Shown here: in pieces, positions 42,956 through 52,809 of the stretch
Position numbering within the stretch: position 1 is the first letter of the stretch
Layout: each line of letters starts with the position of its first letter
Assembly (NCBI RefSeq): GCF_030268045.1
Contig: NZ_BSDC01000001.1
Location: forward strand, 1,178,001 to 1,242,000
Source of the DNA: Geothrix edaphica
GTDB lineage: Bacteria; Acidobacteriota; Holophagae; Holophagales; Holophagaceae
Reading direction: 5' to 3'
DNA length: 64,000 nucleotides
Program-made: the position numbers and the translations under genes
Notes under the pieces: generated by a model
What the model was told of the DNA's origin: nothing
Database searches by the model: none
Seen by the model: only the letters and a program-made list of their open reading frames with translations

Positions 42956-44665
42956 ATGTGCGGCATCCTCACCATCCTCGACATCGATCCCTCCCGCTCG
43001 AACCCGGCGGAGCTCCGGCGGCAGGCCCTGGCCATGGCCCGGAAGATCCGCCACCGGGGCCCAGACTGGAGCGGCATCTACAGCGACGATTGGGCCATCC
43101 TCGTCCACGAGCGCCTCTCCATCGTGGATGTCGAGCACGGCGCCCAGCCCCTCGTCGACACCCTCCAGGGCACGGTGCTGGCGGTCAACGGTGAGATCTA
43201 CAACCACCGGGAGCTGCGCCACGGACTGGGGGAGGCCCACGACTTCCAGACCCTGTCCGACTGCGAGGTGATCCTCTACCTCTACGATGAGCTGGCCCCG
43301 AAGGACTTCCTCAACCGCATGAACGGCATCTTCGCCTTCGTGCTCTACGACCCCAAGCGGGAGACCTACCTCATCGCCCGGGATCCCATCGGCGTCATCC
43401 CCCTCTACCTGGGTTGGGACCGCGAGGACCGCCTCTACGTCGCCTCGGAGATGAAGGCCCTGGTGAGCCACTGCGAACGGATCCGCGAGTTCCCGCCGGG
43501 CCACTTCTTCCTGGGGCACGAAGCCGACAAGGGGTTCCAGCGGTACTACGAGCCGGACTGGGCCGAGCCTGGGTACGTCCCCGACACGCCCTACGATCCC
43601 ACGGCGCTGCGCGCGGCCCTGGAATCAGCCGTGCGGCGGCAGCTCATGTGCGACGTGCCTTATGGCGTCCTGATCTCCGGAGGCGTGGACTCCTCGCTGG
43701 TAGCGGCCATCGCCGCCCAGTACCGGGACGGCCGCGTGGAGGAGGGCGGTACCACGCCCGCCTGGTGGCCCCGGATCCACAGCTTCGCCGTGGGGCTGAA
43801 GGGCGCGCCGGACCTGGCTCCCGCCCGTCTGGTGGCAGACCACATCGGCGCCATCCACCACGAGCTCCACTTCACGGTGCAGGAGGGGCTGGATGCTCTC
43901 TCGGACGTGATCCACCACCTGGAGACCTTCGACATCACGACCATCCGGGCCTCCACGCCCATGTACCTCATGATGCGGAAGATCCGGGCCATGGGCATCA
44001 AGATGGTGCTCTCCGGCGAAGGCGCGGACGAGATCTTCGGCGGCTACCTCTACTTCCACAAGGCCCCGGACGGCCCGGAGCTGCACGCCGAGACGGTGCG
44101 CAAGCTCCAGAAGCTGCACCTCTACGACTGCGCCCGGGCCAATAAGTCCAGCGCGGCCTGGGGCGTGGAAGCCCGGGTGCCCTTTCTCGACCGCGACTTC
44201 CTCGACGTGGCCATGCGGCTGGATCCTGCGGTGAAGCTGCCCCGGAATGCGCCCCGGCCCCGGCCCATCGAGAAATACCCTCTGCGGAAGGCCTTCGAAG
44301 GGCTCATCCCGGAGGAGGTGCTCTGGCGGCAGAAGGAACAGTTCTCAGACGGCGTGGGCTACGCCTGGATCGATGCCCTCAAGGCCACCGCCGAGCGCGA
44401 GATCAGTGACGTCATGTTGCGGGGCGCGGCGGAGCGCTTCCCCGTCAAGACTCCGGAAACCAAGGAGGCCTACTTCTACCGCCAGATGTTCGAGCACCAC
44501 TTCCCCAGCGCCACGGCCGTGAACTGCGTACCCTTCGAGCGCAGCGTAGCCTGCAGCACGGAGACGGCCCTGCGCTGGGACGCCTCGTTCGCGAAGATGG
44601 CCGATCCATCTGGCCGGGCGGTCACTGGCATCCACGACCAGGGGTACCGGGATGAAGTTCGGTGA
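42956..44665 (+). CDS. asnB: Asparagine synthetase B (glutamine-hydrolysing)
   Basis: Makes asparagine from aspartate, glutamine and ATP. 569 residues from ATG 42956, which places the nucleophilic Cys2 at the mature N-terminus (MCGILTILD). Glutaminase half: RHRGPDWSGIY, LSIVDVEHGAQPL, AVNGEIYNHRELR. Synthetase half: ISGGVDSSLVAAI (PP-loop ATP site), SFAVGLKGAPDL, MVLSGEGADEIFGGYLYFHK, and WGVEARVPFLDRDFLDVAM. It is close to the E. coli AsnB type throughout. An in-frame start four codons upstream is excluded because Cys2 must be exposed. Controlled by the leader region described separately. Confidence 0.97.
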   Translation: MCGILTILDIDPSRSNPAELRRQALAMARKIRHRGPDWSGIYSDDWAILVHERLSIVDVEHGAQPLVDTLQGTVLAVNGEIYNHRELRHGLGEAHDFQTLSDCEVILYLYDELAPKDFLNRMNGIFAFVLYDPKRETYLIARDPIGVIPLYLGWDREDRLYVASEMKALVSHCERIREFPPGHFFLGHEADKGFQRYYEPDWAEPGYVPDTPYDPTALRAALESAVRRQLMCDVPYGVLISGGVDSSLVAAIAAQYRDGRVEEGGTTPAWWPRIHSFAVGLKGAPDLAPARLVADHIGAIHHELHFTVQEGLDALSDVIHHLETFDITTIRASTPMYLMMRKIRAMGIKMVLSGEGADEIFGGYLYFHKAPDGPELHAETVRKLQKLHLYDCARANKSSAAWGVEARVPFLDRDFLDVAMRLDPAVKLPRNAPRPRPIEKYPLRKAFEGLIPEEVLWRQKEQFSDGVGYAWIDALKATAEREISDVMLRGAAERFPVKTPETKEAYFYRQMFEHHFPSATAVNCVPFERSVACSTETALRWDASFAKMADPSGRAVTGIHDQGYRDEVR

Positions 44666-44703
44666 TTTCCTCCGCGGTATCATGTCTGGATTGGACGTCA
44701 GAC

Positions 44704-45114
44704 ATGGCAACCCCTTCCGAGAGGCGGCGATTCCGCCGCGTTCCAATCACCTACCGGGTGAAACTGGTGGTCGAGGACCGGATCATTGCCTACCCCACCG
44801 CCATCGACATCAGCATGGGTAGCATCCTGTTGGGCGGCACCGAGCGCCTGCCCCTTGGGAGCCCGTGCGGCGTGGCCATCCTGCTGGCAGAGGGGGAGTC
44901 CGGGCAGCGGGTCGTGGCGAGGGGGACCGTGGTGCGGTCCGACTCCCGGGGCATGGCCGTCGCCTTTTCCAAGTCCCTCGACGCAGACAGCGAGAACGCG
45001 CTCCGGGCCCTCATCCATTCGCTGTCGCCCGGAGCTGAAGGGGTGGTCGAGCCGGAGCCCGGGCCAGCGGGCGATCAAGCCCCCCGTTCAACCAAGCAGG
45101 CGAAGCGTTCATGA
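44704..45114 (+). CDS. PilZ-domain protein
   Basis: 136 residues from ATG 44704. RRRFRRVPITYRVKL at about 7-21 is the R-x3-R c-di-GMP-binding segment of PilZ, and the second motif reads TAIDISMGSILLGG (D/N-x-S-x-x-G). A single PilZ domain ends near 105, with a short acidic/Pro-rich tail. It may transmit c-di-GMP signals; targets are unknown, though the PilT-like and glycosyltransferase genes in this window are typical outputs. Overlaps the next gene by 4 nt. Confidence 0.82.
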   Translation: MATPSERRRFRRVPITYRVKLVVEDRIIAYPTAIDISMGSILLGGTERLPLGSPCGVAILLAEGESGQRVVARGTVVRSDSRGMAVAFSKSLDADSENALRALIHSLSPGAEGVVEPEPGPAGDQAPRSTKQAKRS

Positions 45115-45386
45115 CAACACCTGGAAGCCTGGAGCGTACGATGCAGGACCCTGAAGCCTCGCTGGCCCGCCTGATGGGCTACATCAAGCCCGGCTCCGGC
45201 GCCCGGGGCCCCGTCGAAGGCGGATGGGAGCCGCCCCCCTTCGACCGGTACGAGGACATCCGCGAATGGCTGAAGGAATCCGTCATGAGCGCCACCATGT
45301 ACGAGCGGTTCCCGGACGGCCGCTGGACCATCCAGCTGCTGCTGAAGGAGCAGGAACCCGGGATCTACCGGTACATCGTGCTGTGA
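45111..45386 (+). CDS. Conserved-looking small protein, function unknown
   Basis: 91 residues starting at the ATG at 45111 that overlaps the PilZ stop (ATGA); a later ATG at 45141 is possible. The C-terminal 45 residues are compact (DRYEDIREWLKESVMSATMY, ERFPDGRWTIQLLLKEQEPG), predicting helix then beta strands. No motif, signal peptide or membrane segment. Its tight coupling to the PilZ gene suggests joint function. I do not recognise the family. Confidence 0.65.
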   Translation: MTTPGSLERTMQDPEASLARLMGYIKPGSGARGPVEGGWEPPPFDRYEDIREWLKESVMSATMYERFPDGRWTIQLLLKEQEPGIYRYIVL

Positions 45387-45423
45387 GTCCGGCCAAGACC
45401 ATGCCCCCGTGGACTGCCCTCTG

Positions 45424-46080
45424 ATGGCCCGATTCCGGTCCACCCTTCTCCGAGTCCTGGCCCTGGCCGGAATGGCGCTGGTGGCGGCTCTGATCGCGAA
45501 CAGCCTCGCCTCCCCCGCGCGCCGCCTGGCCTGGGTCCGGTCGAGCCTGCCGCCTGCCACCGCCGCGCCCAGGGTCGAGAAGATCCAGCCTCCCCTGCCC
45601 GGCTCCGGCCTCCCCATCGTCCCGGAGTCGAAGGTCGGCCACCCGATCCATCCTGGCCACCTCCCGTCGTCGCGGCCGGCGCCCTCTCCCGCCCCTGCCG
45701 CTGCGCCGGCAGCAGAGACGTCTCCCTCCAGCCCCATCCTCGACATCAGCGCCGAGGAGGCCTGGCGGGCGTTCCAGTCCGGAACCCCCTTCCTGGATGC
45801 CCGGCGAGGCTCCGAATTCGCCGAGGGCCACATCGCCGGTGCCTGGAGCACCCCGGTGTGGGAATCGGACCTGGACGACCGCCTGCTCTCCTTCAAGGCC
45901 GCGCGCCGGCCGGGCTCGGAGGATCCCATCGTCATCTACTGCAGCGGCGGTGACTGCCGGGATTCCCACCTCCTCGCCGAGAAGCTGCTGGGAGAGGGCT
46001 ACTTCCACTTGCTCATCTTCCATGATGGCTACCCGGCCTGGGTGGCCCAGGGGCGCCCCATCGGGAAGGGCCGGCCATGA
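45424..46080 (+). CDS. Membrane-anchored rhodanese-domain protein
   Basis: 218 residues from ATG 45424. One N-terminal transmembrane anchor (VLALAGMALVAALIANSLA) is followed by a long Pro/Ala/Ser linker (about 45-105) and a rhodanese domain (about 110-210): SAEEAWRAFQSGTPFLDARR, FAEGHIAGAW, IVIYCSGGDCRDSHLLAEKL with the nucleophilic Cys in YCSGGDC. The extra Cys in the active loop is noteworthy. It overlaps the following DoxX/MauE-like gene by 4 nt; such pairs are often found in envelope sulfur or redox chemistry. Confidence 0.85.
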   Translation: MARFRSTLLRVLALAGMALVAALIANSLASPARRLAWVRSSLPPATAAPRVEKIQPPLPGSGLPIVPESKVGHPIHPGHLPSSRPAPSPAPAAAPAAETSPSSPILDISAEEAWRAFQSGTPFLDARRGSEFAEGHIAGAWSTPVWESDLDDRLLSFKAARRPGSEDPIVIYCSGGDCRDSHLLAEKLLGEGYFHLLIFHDGYPAWVAQGRPIGKGRP

Positions 46081-46538
46081 AGGCCCGCCTCTGGCCTTGG
46101 CTCCTGCACCCCAGGTTGACCCTGGCCGCCCGGATTGCCCTGGGTCTGGTCTTCATCGCGGCAGCCCTGCCCAAGATCGGGGATCCGCCGGGCTTCGCCA
46201 AGGCCATCTGGGCCTACCAGCTGGTGCCTGGCCCGACCCTGAATCCCATGGCCCTCGTCCTTCCCTGGCTGGAACTGCTCTGTGGGCTGGGGCTCGCCCT
46301 GGGGATCTGGGTCCGCGCCGCCGCCACATGGGCCGCGATGCTGCTCCTGGCCTTCGGCCTGGCGCTCGCCATCAACCTCGCCCGCCACCATCCAGTAGAT
46401 TGCGGCTGCTTCGGCGCCACCGCACACCGGACGGACGCCGAACGCCTGACAGACATGCGGTGGTCCCTGCTGCGCGATGCCGGCTTGCTGCTCCTGGCCG
46501 CCCAGATCTTCCTGGCCGCCGCTCCCAGAAAGAACTGA
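46077..46538 (+). CDS. DoxX/MauE-family membrane protein
   Basis: 153 residues with four transmembrane helices (LAARIALGLVFIAAALPKI, LVLPWLELLCGLGLALGIW, AATWAAMLLLAFGLALAINL, LLRDAGLLLLAAQIFLAAA). HPVDCGCFG near 101-109, between helices, is the Cys pair of MauE-like proteins that help disulfide formation or redox maturation in the periplasm. Translationally coupled (ATGA) to the membrane rhodanese gene, so a joint sulfur/redox role is plausible. Convergent with kbl. Confidence 0.85.
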   Translation: MKARLWPWLLHPRLTLAARIALGLVFIAAALPKIGDPPGFAKAIWAYQLVPGPTLNPMALVLPWLELLCGLGLALGIWVRAAATWAAMLLLAFGLALAINLARHHPVDCGCFGATAHRTDAERLTDMRWSLLRDAGLLLLAAQIFLAAAPRKN

Positions 46539-46596
46539 CGCCCCAAACCGGCGCGGTCTGGGGCGCGATTCCACTCGTCTGGTGCGGTCGATCCGC

Positions 46597-47790
<1,194 letters not shown>

Positions 47791-47888
47791 GGCGGTCTCC
47801 TAAGCGTCGAAGCCCCATAGGATACTGCGAGGCTGCGTGACGGGCGCCCGGTTGTGTCACCATCCTTGCGAACTGGAAAGGAACGAAC

Positions 47889-48434
47889 ATGCGCCCCGCC
47901 CTGCTCCTGCCTGTCCTCCTCCTGACGCTGGCCTGCAACTCCAAGCTGGAGCGGGCGAAGGCCGAGGACCTGATCCGCAAGGACTACCCGGTGGTGGTGC
48001 CCGTCACCGTGCCTGAGAGGGCCTCCGCCGAGAAGGGCAGCCCCGAGCACCTGCGGCTGGTTTCCCTCAAGGAGAGCCTGGACAAGAGCGGCTGGTTCGA
48101 CAGCACGGTCCAGGCTGACGGCAGCCGGGAGACCTTCACCTTCCGCCTGAAGCCGTCTGCTCCAAAGGACATCAAGGCGGCGCCCAAGGGCTTCTCCATG
48201 CCCGCGGCCGAGGCCGTGTTCGTGCGCGCCGTCCGCATGGAGCCCACCCGGGAGGGCGCCCGCGTGACCTACGAGATCCGCCTGGACAAGCCCACGGCCC
48301 AGTTCCCGCTCTTCCAGGCCCTGCATCCGGATGTGAAGATCGGCCAGACCAAGCCGCGCCACGCCACCTTCGAGCGGCGCCGGGGCAGCTGGGGATTGAC
48401 CGGGACCGACGAGACCTTCCGCAAGGCGGAGTGA
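47889..48434 (+). CDS. Predicted lipoprotein, function unknown
   Basis: 181 residues. Signal peptide ending LLTLAC with lipid-anchored Cys at 16. The mature part is charged and beta-rich (IRKDYPVVVPVTVPERASA, GSRETFTFRLKPSAP, GARVTYEIRLDKPTAQF, TFERRRGSWGLTGTDE); the closing WGLTGTDETF pattern is common in small periplasmic proteins that end a beta-sandwich. No family recognised. GGAAAGGAA provides a good ribosome-binding site. Confidence 0.75.
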   Translation: MRPALLLPVLLLTLACNSKLERAKAEDLIRKDYPVVVPVTVPERASAEKGSPEHLRLVSLKESLDKSGWFDSTVQADGSRETFTFRLKPSAPKDIKAAPKGFSMPAAEAVFVRAVRMEPTREGARVTYEIRLDKPTAQFPLFQALHPDVKIGQTKPRHATFERRRGSWGLTGTDETFRKAE

Positions 48435-48503
48435 CCGGCGTTACACGCTCGTTCCTTGGGGTATGGCCAAGCCCCCGGTACCATCGAAGGCATCGAGGTT
48501 CCC

Positions 48504-49847
48504 TTGGATCACAGCCCTGCCTTCCGCCTGCGCCGGTTTCTGAACTGGTTTCCCCTGGGGCTGACCTACGCGGCCATGTACATGGGCCGCTACAACTTCA
48601 ATATCGTGAAGAATGACATCGGCGCCTGGTACCACCTGGACAAGGCGCAGATGGGGCTCATCGCCTCGGCGGGCTTCTGGACCTACGGCCTGGCTGTGGC
48701 CTTCAATGGCCCCCTCGCCGACCGCATCGGCGGGCGGAAGGCCATTCTCGTGGGCTCCCTGGGCGCGGCCCTCCTGAACCTGGCCATCGGGTTCATGTTC
48801 CTGAACGGGCATGTCACCCAGATCCTGGTGAGCATGAGCCTGCTCTGGAGCCTGAACATGTACTTCCAGAGCTTCGGCGCCCTGTCCGTGGTGAAGGTGA
48901 ACAGCACCTGGTTCCATGTGCAGGAACGCGGCGTCTTCGGCGGCATCTTCGGCATCATGATCAGCTCTGGCTACTTCCTGGCCACCACCATCGGCGCCTG
49001 GCTGCTGGCCAGCTTCCGCAGCTGGACGGTCATCTGGTTCGTGCCGGCCGCGGCCATGACCTTCATGTTCGCCGTGGACTGGTTCCTGGTGCGCAATCGC
49101 CCCAGCCACGCGGGCCATGCGGACTTCGACACAGGCGACGGCTCCAACGCGGCCTCCGCCGACGAGACGCCCCTGCCCCTCGGCGACCTCATGCGGAAGG
49201 TCTTCCACAACCCGATCGTGGTGGCGCTCATCTTCGCGGAGTTCTGCACGGGCTTCGTGCGGCAGGGCGTGATGCTCTACTTCACCGAGTACCTGCAGGA
49301 GGTCTACCACCTCGGCAAGAAGGAGCACCTCTTCTGGTGGACGGGCGTCGCCTTCATGGGCGGCGGCATCCTGGGCGGTCTGCTCTGCGGCTGGATGAGC
49401 GACAAGCTGTTCCAGTCCCGCCGTCCGCCCGTGGCCTTCCTCTTCTACCTGGTGCAGGTGGTGATGCTGGGGCTGCTGGGCCTGACGCTCGGCCAGGGCA
49501 CCACGGGTGGCCAGATCTGGGCCGTGGTGCTGCTGGGCCTCACCGCCATGTTCATCTTCGGCGTCCACGGCATGCTCAGCGGCACCGCGAGCATGGACTT
49601 CGGCGGGCGCAAGGCCGCGGCCTCCGTGGCCGGAGCCCTGGATGGCATCCAGTACATCGGCTCGGGCCTCACGGGTTTCGGCCTGGGCTGGATCCTCAAG
49701 ACCTACGGCTGGGACGGCATCGCCGCCCACGGCCACCAGCCCGCCCATGCCTGGGTGTGGGTGGGTTCCATCATCCCCTTCAGCCTCCTCGGCGCCTTCA
49801 TCATGACCCGCATCTGGCACGCCAAGGCGGGCGCCGGGGCGCACTGA
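48504..49847 (+). CDS. Organophosphate:phosphate antiporter-family MFS transporter (GlpT/UhpT-like)
   Basis: 447 residues from TTG 48504, which follows GAGG at 6-nt spacing; a TTG at 48456 would add 16 residues that look non-coding. Twelve transmembrane segments. LTYAAMYMGRYNFNIVKND near the N-terminus is the OPA-family signature (R-Y-N), with FNGPLADRIGGRKAIL in loop 2-3 and MLSGTASMDFGGRKAAASVAG near 365 as in GlpT/UhpT. It would exchange phosphate for glycerol-3-phosphate or a sugar phosphate. No uhpABC or glpQ neighbour, so the substrate is open. Confidence 0.87.
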   Translation: MDHSPAFRLRRFLNWFPLGLTYAAMYMGRYNFNIVKNDIGAWYHLDKAQMGLIASAGFWTYGLAVAFNGPLADRIGGRKAILVGSLGAALLNLAIGFMFLNGHVTQILVSMSLLWSLNMYFQSFGALSVVKVNSTWFHVQERGVFGGIFGIMISSGYFLATTIGAWLLASFRSWTVIWFVPAAAMTFMFAVDWFLVRNRPSHAGHADFDTGDGSNAASADETPLPLGDLMRKVFHNPIVVALIFAEFCTGFVRQGVMLYFTEYLQEVYHLGKKEHLFWWTGVAFMGGGILGGLLCGWMSDKLFQSRRPPVAFLFYLVQVVMLGLLGLTLGQGTTGGQIWAVVLLGLTAMFIFGVHGMLSGTASMDFGGRKAAASVAGALDGIQYIGSGLTGFGLGWILKTYGWDGIAAHGHQPAHAWVWVGSIIPFSLLGAFIMTRIWHAKAGAGAH

Positions 49848-49863
49848 ATCCAGGGGCTGTCAG

Positions 49864-50859
49864 CTATCGGCTGGCGGTCGCCAGCTGGTCGAAGGCGGCC
49901 TTGAGGCCACTGTGGATGGCCAGGACGTCGGCGGGCTTCCAGAGCTTCTGGTCTTCGCGGACGAAGGTGGTGAGGTCGTTCCGGTTGTCGAACCGGGCCA
50001 CGGGCAGGTGGTAGACCCGGGTCTCGTAGCGGTCGCCCGCGGGCACGATGCGCTCCACGCGGATGGTGCCGGGGCGGTCGCTCTGCTCCATGAGCCAGGC
50101 CATGTCGTCGGTGCCGTACTGGCCCAGCATCACCTCCATGGGCACGCTGTGGTGGAGAATGCTGCCCTGGCCATCGGGGCGGCCGCGCTCGATGTTCTTG
50201 CGGCGGCTTTCCGCGGGATCCACCCAGACGTACAGGACTGCGGCCGTCTCGAGGATGGCGGGGGACAGCGTCTGGAAGGCCGTGTCGTAGCCGTGGGGCG
50301 GGCACAGGGGGAAGGCCGAGCCGTGGGCACCGCCCCGGGCGGCCTCGATCACCAGGGTGCGGCCCGCCTTGTCCTGGGCGTTCTGGCGGTTGAGGACGTC
50401 CAACTCGGCGCGGCACTCGGCCTCCAGGGCCTCGGCCATCCGCACCCGGAGGCGGTGGGGGATGTCGCCCAGGTATTCCGGCAGGCCCACCTTGGCATGG
50501 GCCGCATCCAGGCGGTCGAAGAGGTGCTGGGCCGCGCCGGCGACTTCGGTCTGACGGCTGGCCATGAGGTTCGCGTAGTCCTCGTTCAGCAGCTCGATGA
50601 GGACCGCCCAGGTCCAGTTGTCGCGGAAGGGACGGTTGGGCCCGTGGTAGTAGGCGTAGCCCAGGCCGTTGGCCTTCAGCTCGTCGTCGATGCGGTGCAT
50701 GAGGTGGACGTAGGGGTAGTCGTCCAGCTGGAGGGTGGGGCCCATGTGGAAGTCGTTCCGGCACTGGTCGGGGGTCAGGCTGGCCAGGTACCGGCGCACC
50801 TCCGACTTGCCCGAGGCAGGCAGGCTGAAGAGGAGGATGGTGTCGAGGAGCTGGCTCAT
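49864..50859 (-). CDS. P-loop NTPase-like protein of unknown function
   Basis: 331 residues from the ATG at 50859 (MSQLLDTILLF); an upstream in-frame ATG would overlap the dnaG promoter region. LLFSLPASGKSEVRRYL at about 8-24 is a Walker A (S-x4-GKS). Later segments include DDYPYVHLMHRIDDELKANG, LVIEAARGGAHGSAFPL near 180-196 and VLYVWVDPAESRRKN, where VDPAESRRKNIERG resembles the base-binding/lid part of kinases. The size and N-terminal P-loop suggest a nucleotide or small-molecule kinase. No closer assignment is possible. Divergent from dnaG. Confidence 0.7.
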   Translation of the reverse strand: MSQLLDTILLFSLPASGKSEVRRYLASLTPDQCRNDFHMGPTLQLDDYPYVHLMHRIDDELKANGLGYAYYHGPNRPFRDNWTWAVLIELLNEDYANLMASRQTEVAGAAQHLFDRLDAAHAKVGLPEYLGDIPHRLRVRMAEALEAECRAELDVLNRQNAQDKAGRTLVIEAARGGAHGSAFPLCPPHGYDTAFQTLSPAILETAAVLYVWVDPAESRRKNIERGRPDGQGSILHHSVPMEVMLGQYGTDDMAWLMEQSDRPGTIRVERIVPAGDRYETRVYHLPVARFDNRNDLTTFVREDQKLWKPADVLAIHSGLKAAFDQLATASR

Positions 50860-50927
50860 GGGGTCCGCCGTGCGAATCCTCAAATATGCCATGCCTCCCG
50901 CATCCGCGCTCATGTTATGCCTGAAGC

Positions 50928-52649
50928 ATGCGTGACCGCGAAATCGTCGAGCGCGTCCGGGAGGCCACGGACCTGCTGGCCCTGGTGGGCCAGGCGGTGA
51001 AGCTGCGCAAGCAGGGCTCGGCCCACGTGGGCCTCTGCCCCTTTCACGCGGAGCGCAGCCCCAGCTTCCAGGTGGTGGCCAACCGGGGCTTCTACCACTG
51101 CTTCGGCTGCGGCAAGCATGGGGACGCCTTCGCCTGGCTGATGGAACGCGAGGGCATGACCTTCCCCGAAGCGCTGGAGCAGCTGGCCCGGGCCGCGGGC
51201 ATCGACCTGCCCCAGCGCCGGGAGCGGCCGGCGGCCGAGGTGGACCTGGAGACCCGCCTGCGCGCGGCGCTGGAGGCGGCCCAGACCTTCTACGAGCGGC
51301 AGCTGGAGCGCCACGAGGAGGCCCGGGCCTACCTGCACCGGCGCGGCTATGAAGGCCCCTTCGTGGCCGAGGCCGGGTTCGGGGTGGCGCCGGACGGCTG
51401 GGAGCCCCTCGTCACCCACCTGCGGGGTTTGAACTTCTCCGGCGAGCTGCTGGAACAGGCGGGCCTGGCCAGCCGCAGCGAGCGCGGCACCCAGATCGAC
51501 TTCCTCCGCAACCGCCTGACCATCCCCATCCATGACGCCCGGGGCCGCCTGGTGGCCTTCGGGGGACGCACGATGGGGGATGCCCAGCCCAAGTACCTCA
51601 ACACCCGCGACACGGTCCTCTTCCACAAGGGCGAGACCCTCTTCGGCTTCCACCGGGCGAAGGGCGCCATGAAGGACGGAGCCCTGGTGGTGGAGGGCTA
51701 CTTCGATGTGCTGCAGCTCCACCAGCACGGGATCCACCAGGCCGTGGCGCCCCTGGGAACGGCCCTCACCGAGGAGCACCTGAAACAGCTGGGCCGGTTC
51801 ACCCGCCGCGTCATCCTCTGCTTCGACGGGGACGCCGCTGGCCGCCGGGCCATGGAGAAGAGCCTGAGGATGGCCCTGCCCCTGGGCTTCGAGGTGCGCC
51901 TGCTGGAGCTGCCCCAGGGCGAGGACCCCGACACCTGGTGTCTCAAGCTGGGCGGCGAGGCCTTCCGCGACCTGCTGGGGACCGCACCGGACTGGACCGC
52001 CTTCATGATCGACCGGGCCATGGAGGGCAAGGACCTGCGCCGCACCTCCGACCGCATGGGCGCCTTCAAGGATCTGCTGGATTTCCTGCCGTACCTGCCC
52101 CGCACCACTGAGAGCCGCGACCTCTTCGCCAGCCTGGCCCACCAGCTCCAGGTGCCGCTGCAGGAGCTGGACCGGGCGGTGCGAGGCCGGCAGGCCCCGG
52201 CCGCGGACACCGAGAGTCCCGTCCAGGCGGCTCCTCCCGAGGTGGATGACCTCATCCGCAGCCTCATCCTCATGACCACCGCTGGCCACTGGCGGCGAAT
52301 CCAGGAAGTCCCTCCCGCCTGGTGGGAGGGCCTCCCCGGAGCCCCCCTGCTCCAGGCCCTGCTCGATGCCGAGGGGGACCCCACCCCCCTGCCCCCCGGC
52401 GCGCTGGCCGCCATCCGGCACCTTGAGGCCCAGGCCAGCCACAAGGACGAGGCCGGTCGCGATGCCGATTCTTTACTTGCCCGGCTGGAAGGCCGATACC
52501 TCGACCGGGAGATCCAGGCCAACAACCGCCTGCTCCAGGATCCCCGCACCATGGTGGACGCCGCCCTCACGACCCGGGTCATGACCCGCCAGAACGAGCT
52601 GCTGGCCCGCCAGAAGGACCTTTCCCGCCGCCGGCGGGCACCTCGCTGA
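50928..52649 (+). CDS. dnaG: DNA primase
   Basis: Synthesises RNA primers at the replication fork. 573 residues: CHC2 zinc finger GLCPFHAERSPSFQV plus YHCFGCGKHGDAF (Cys/His ligands, about 36-64), the TOPRIM core LVVEGYFDVLQLHQ near 253-266 and CFDGDAAGRRAMEK near 305, and NRLTIPIHDARGRLVAFGGR. The C-terminal helicase-binding region (about 430-573) is short and divergent. It directly precedes rpoD, as in the macromolecular-synthesis operon, but rpsU is not in front of it. Confidence 0.96.
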   Translation: MRDREIVERVREATDLLALVGQAVKLRKQGSAHVGLCPFHAERSPSFQVVANRGFYHCFGCGKHGDAFAWLMEREGMTFPEALEQLARAAGIDLPQRRERPAAEVDLETRLRAALEAAQTFYERQLERHEEARAYLHRRGYEGPFVAEAGFGVAPDGWEPLVTHLRGLNFSGELLEQAGLASRSERGTQIDFLRNRLTIPIHDARGRLVAFGGRTMGDAQPKYLNTRDTVLFHKGETLFGFHRAKGAMKDGALVVEGYFDVLQLHQHGIHQAVAPLGTALTEEHLKQLGRFTRRVILCFDGDAAGRRAMEKSLRMALPLGFEVRLLELPQGEDPDTWCLKLGGEAFRDLLGTAPDWTAFMIDRAMEGKDLRRTSDRMGAFKDLLDFLPYLPRTTESRDLFASLAHQLQVPLQELDRAVRGRQAPAADTESPVQAAPPEVDDLIRSLILMTTAGHWRRIQEVPPAWWEGLPGAPLLQALLDAEGDPTPLPPGALAAIRHLEAQASHKDEAGRDADSLLARLEGRYLDREIQANNRLLQDPRTMVDAALTTRVMTRQNELLARQKDLSRRRRAPR

Positions 52650-52672
52650 GGCCCAACCTGAAGATCCAGCCC

Positions 52673-52700
52673 TTGCCTGAGTCAACAGATCCCCTATACT
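52673..52700 (+). promoter_or_regulatory. Promoter of rpoD
   Basis: TTGCCT (52673-52678), 16-bp spacer, TATACT (52695-52700, 5/6), predicting a start near 52707 and an untranslated leader of about 100 nt to the ATG at 52810. It lies 24 bp after the dnaG stop, so rpoD can be expressed independently of dnaG. Confidence 0.68.
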
Positions 52701-52809
52701 GAAAAGTTCCGGACTCGGCCCGGTACATTGGCCGTGTTCTGTTTTCCCCTCGGCCTCCGGGTCTTTCCACCCCCTTGGCCCGATGCCTGCAGTGCTCTTT
52801 GAGGTCCGA

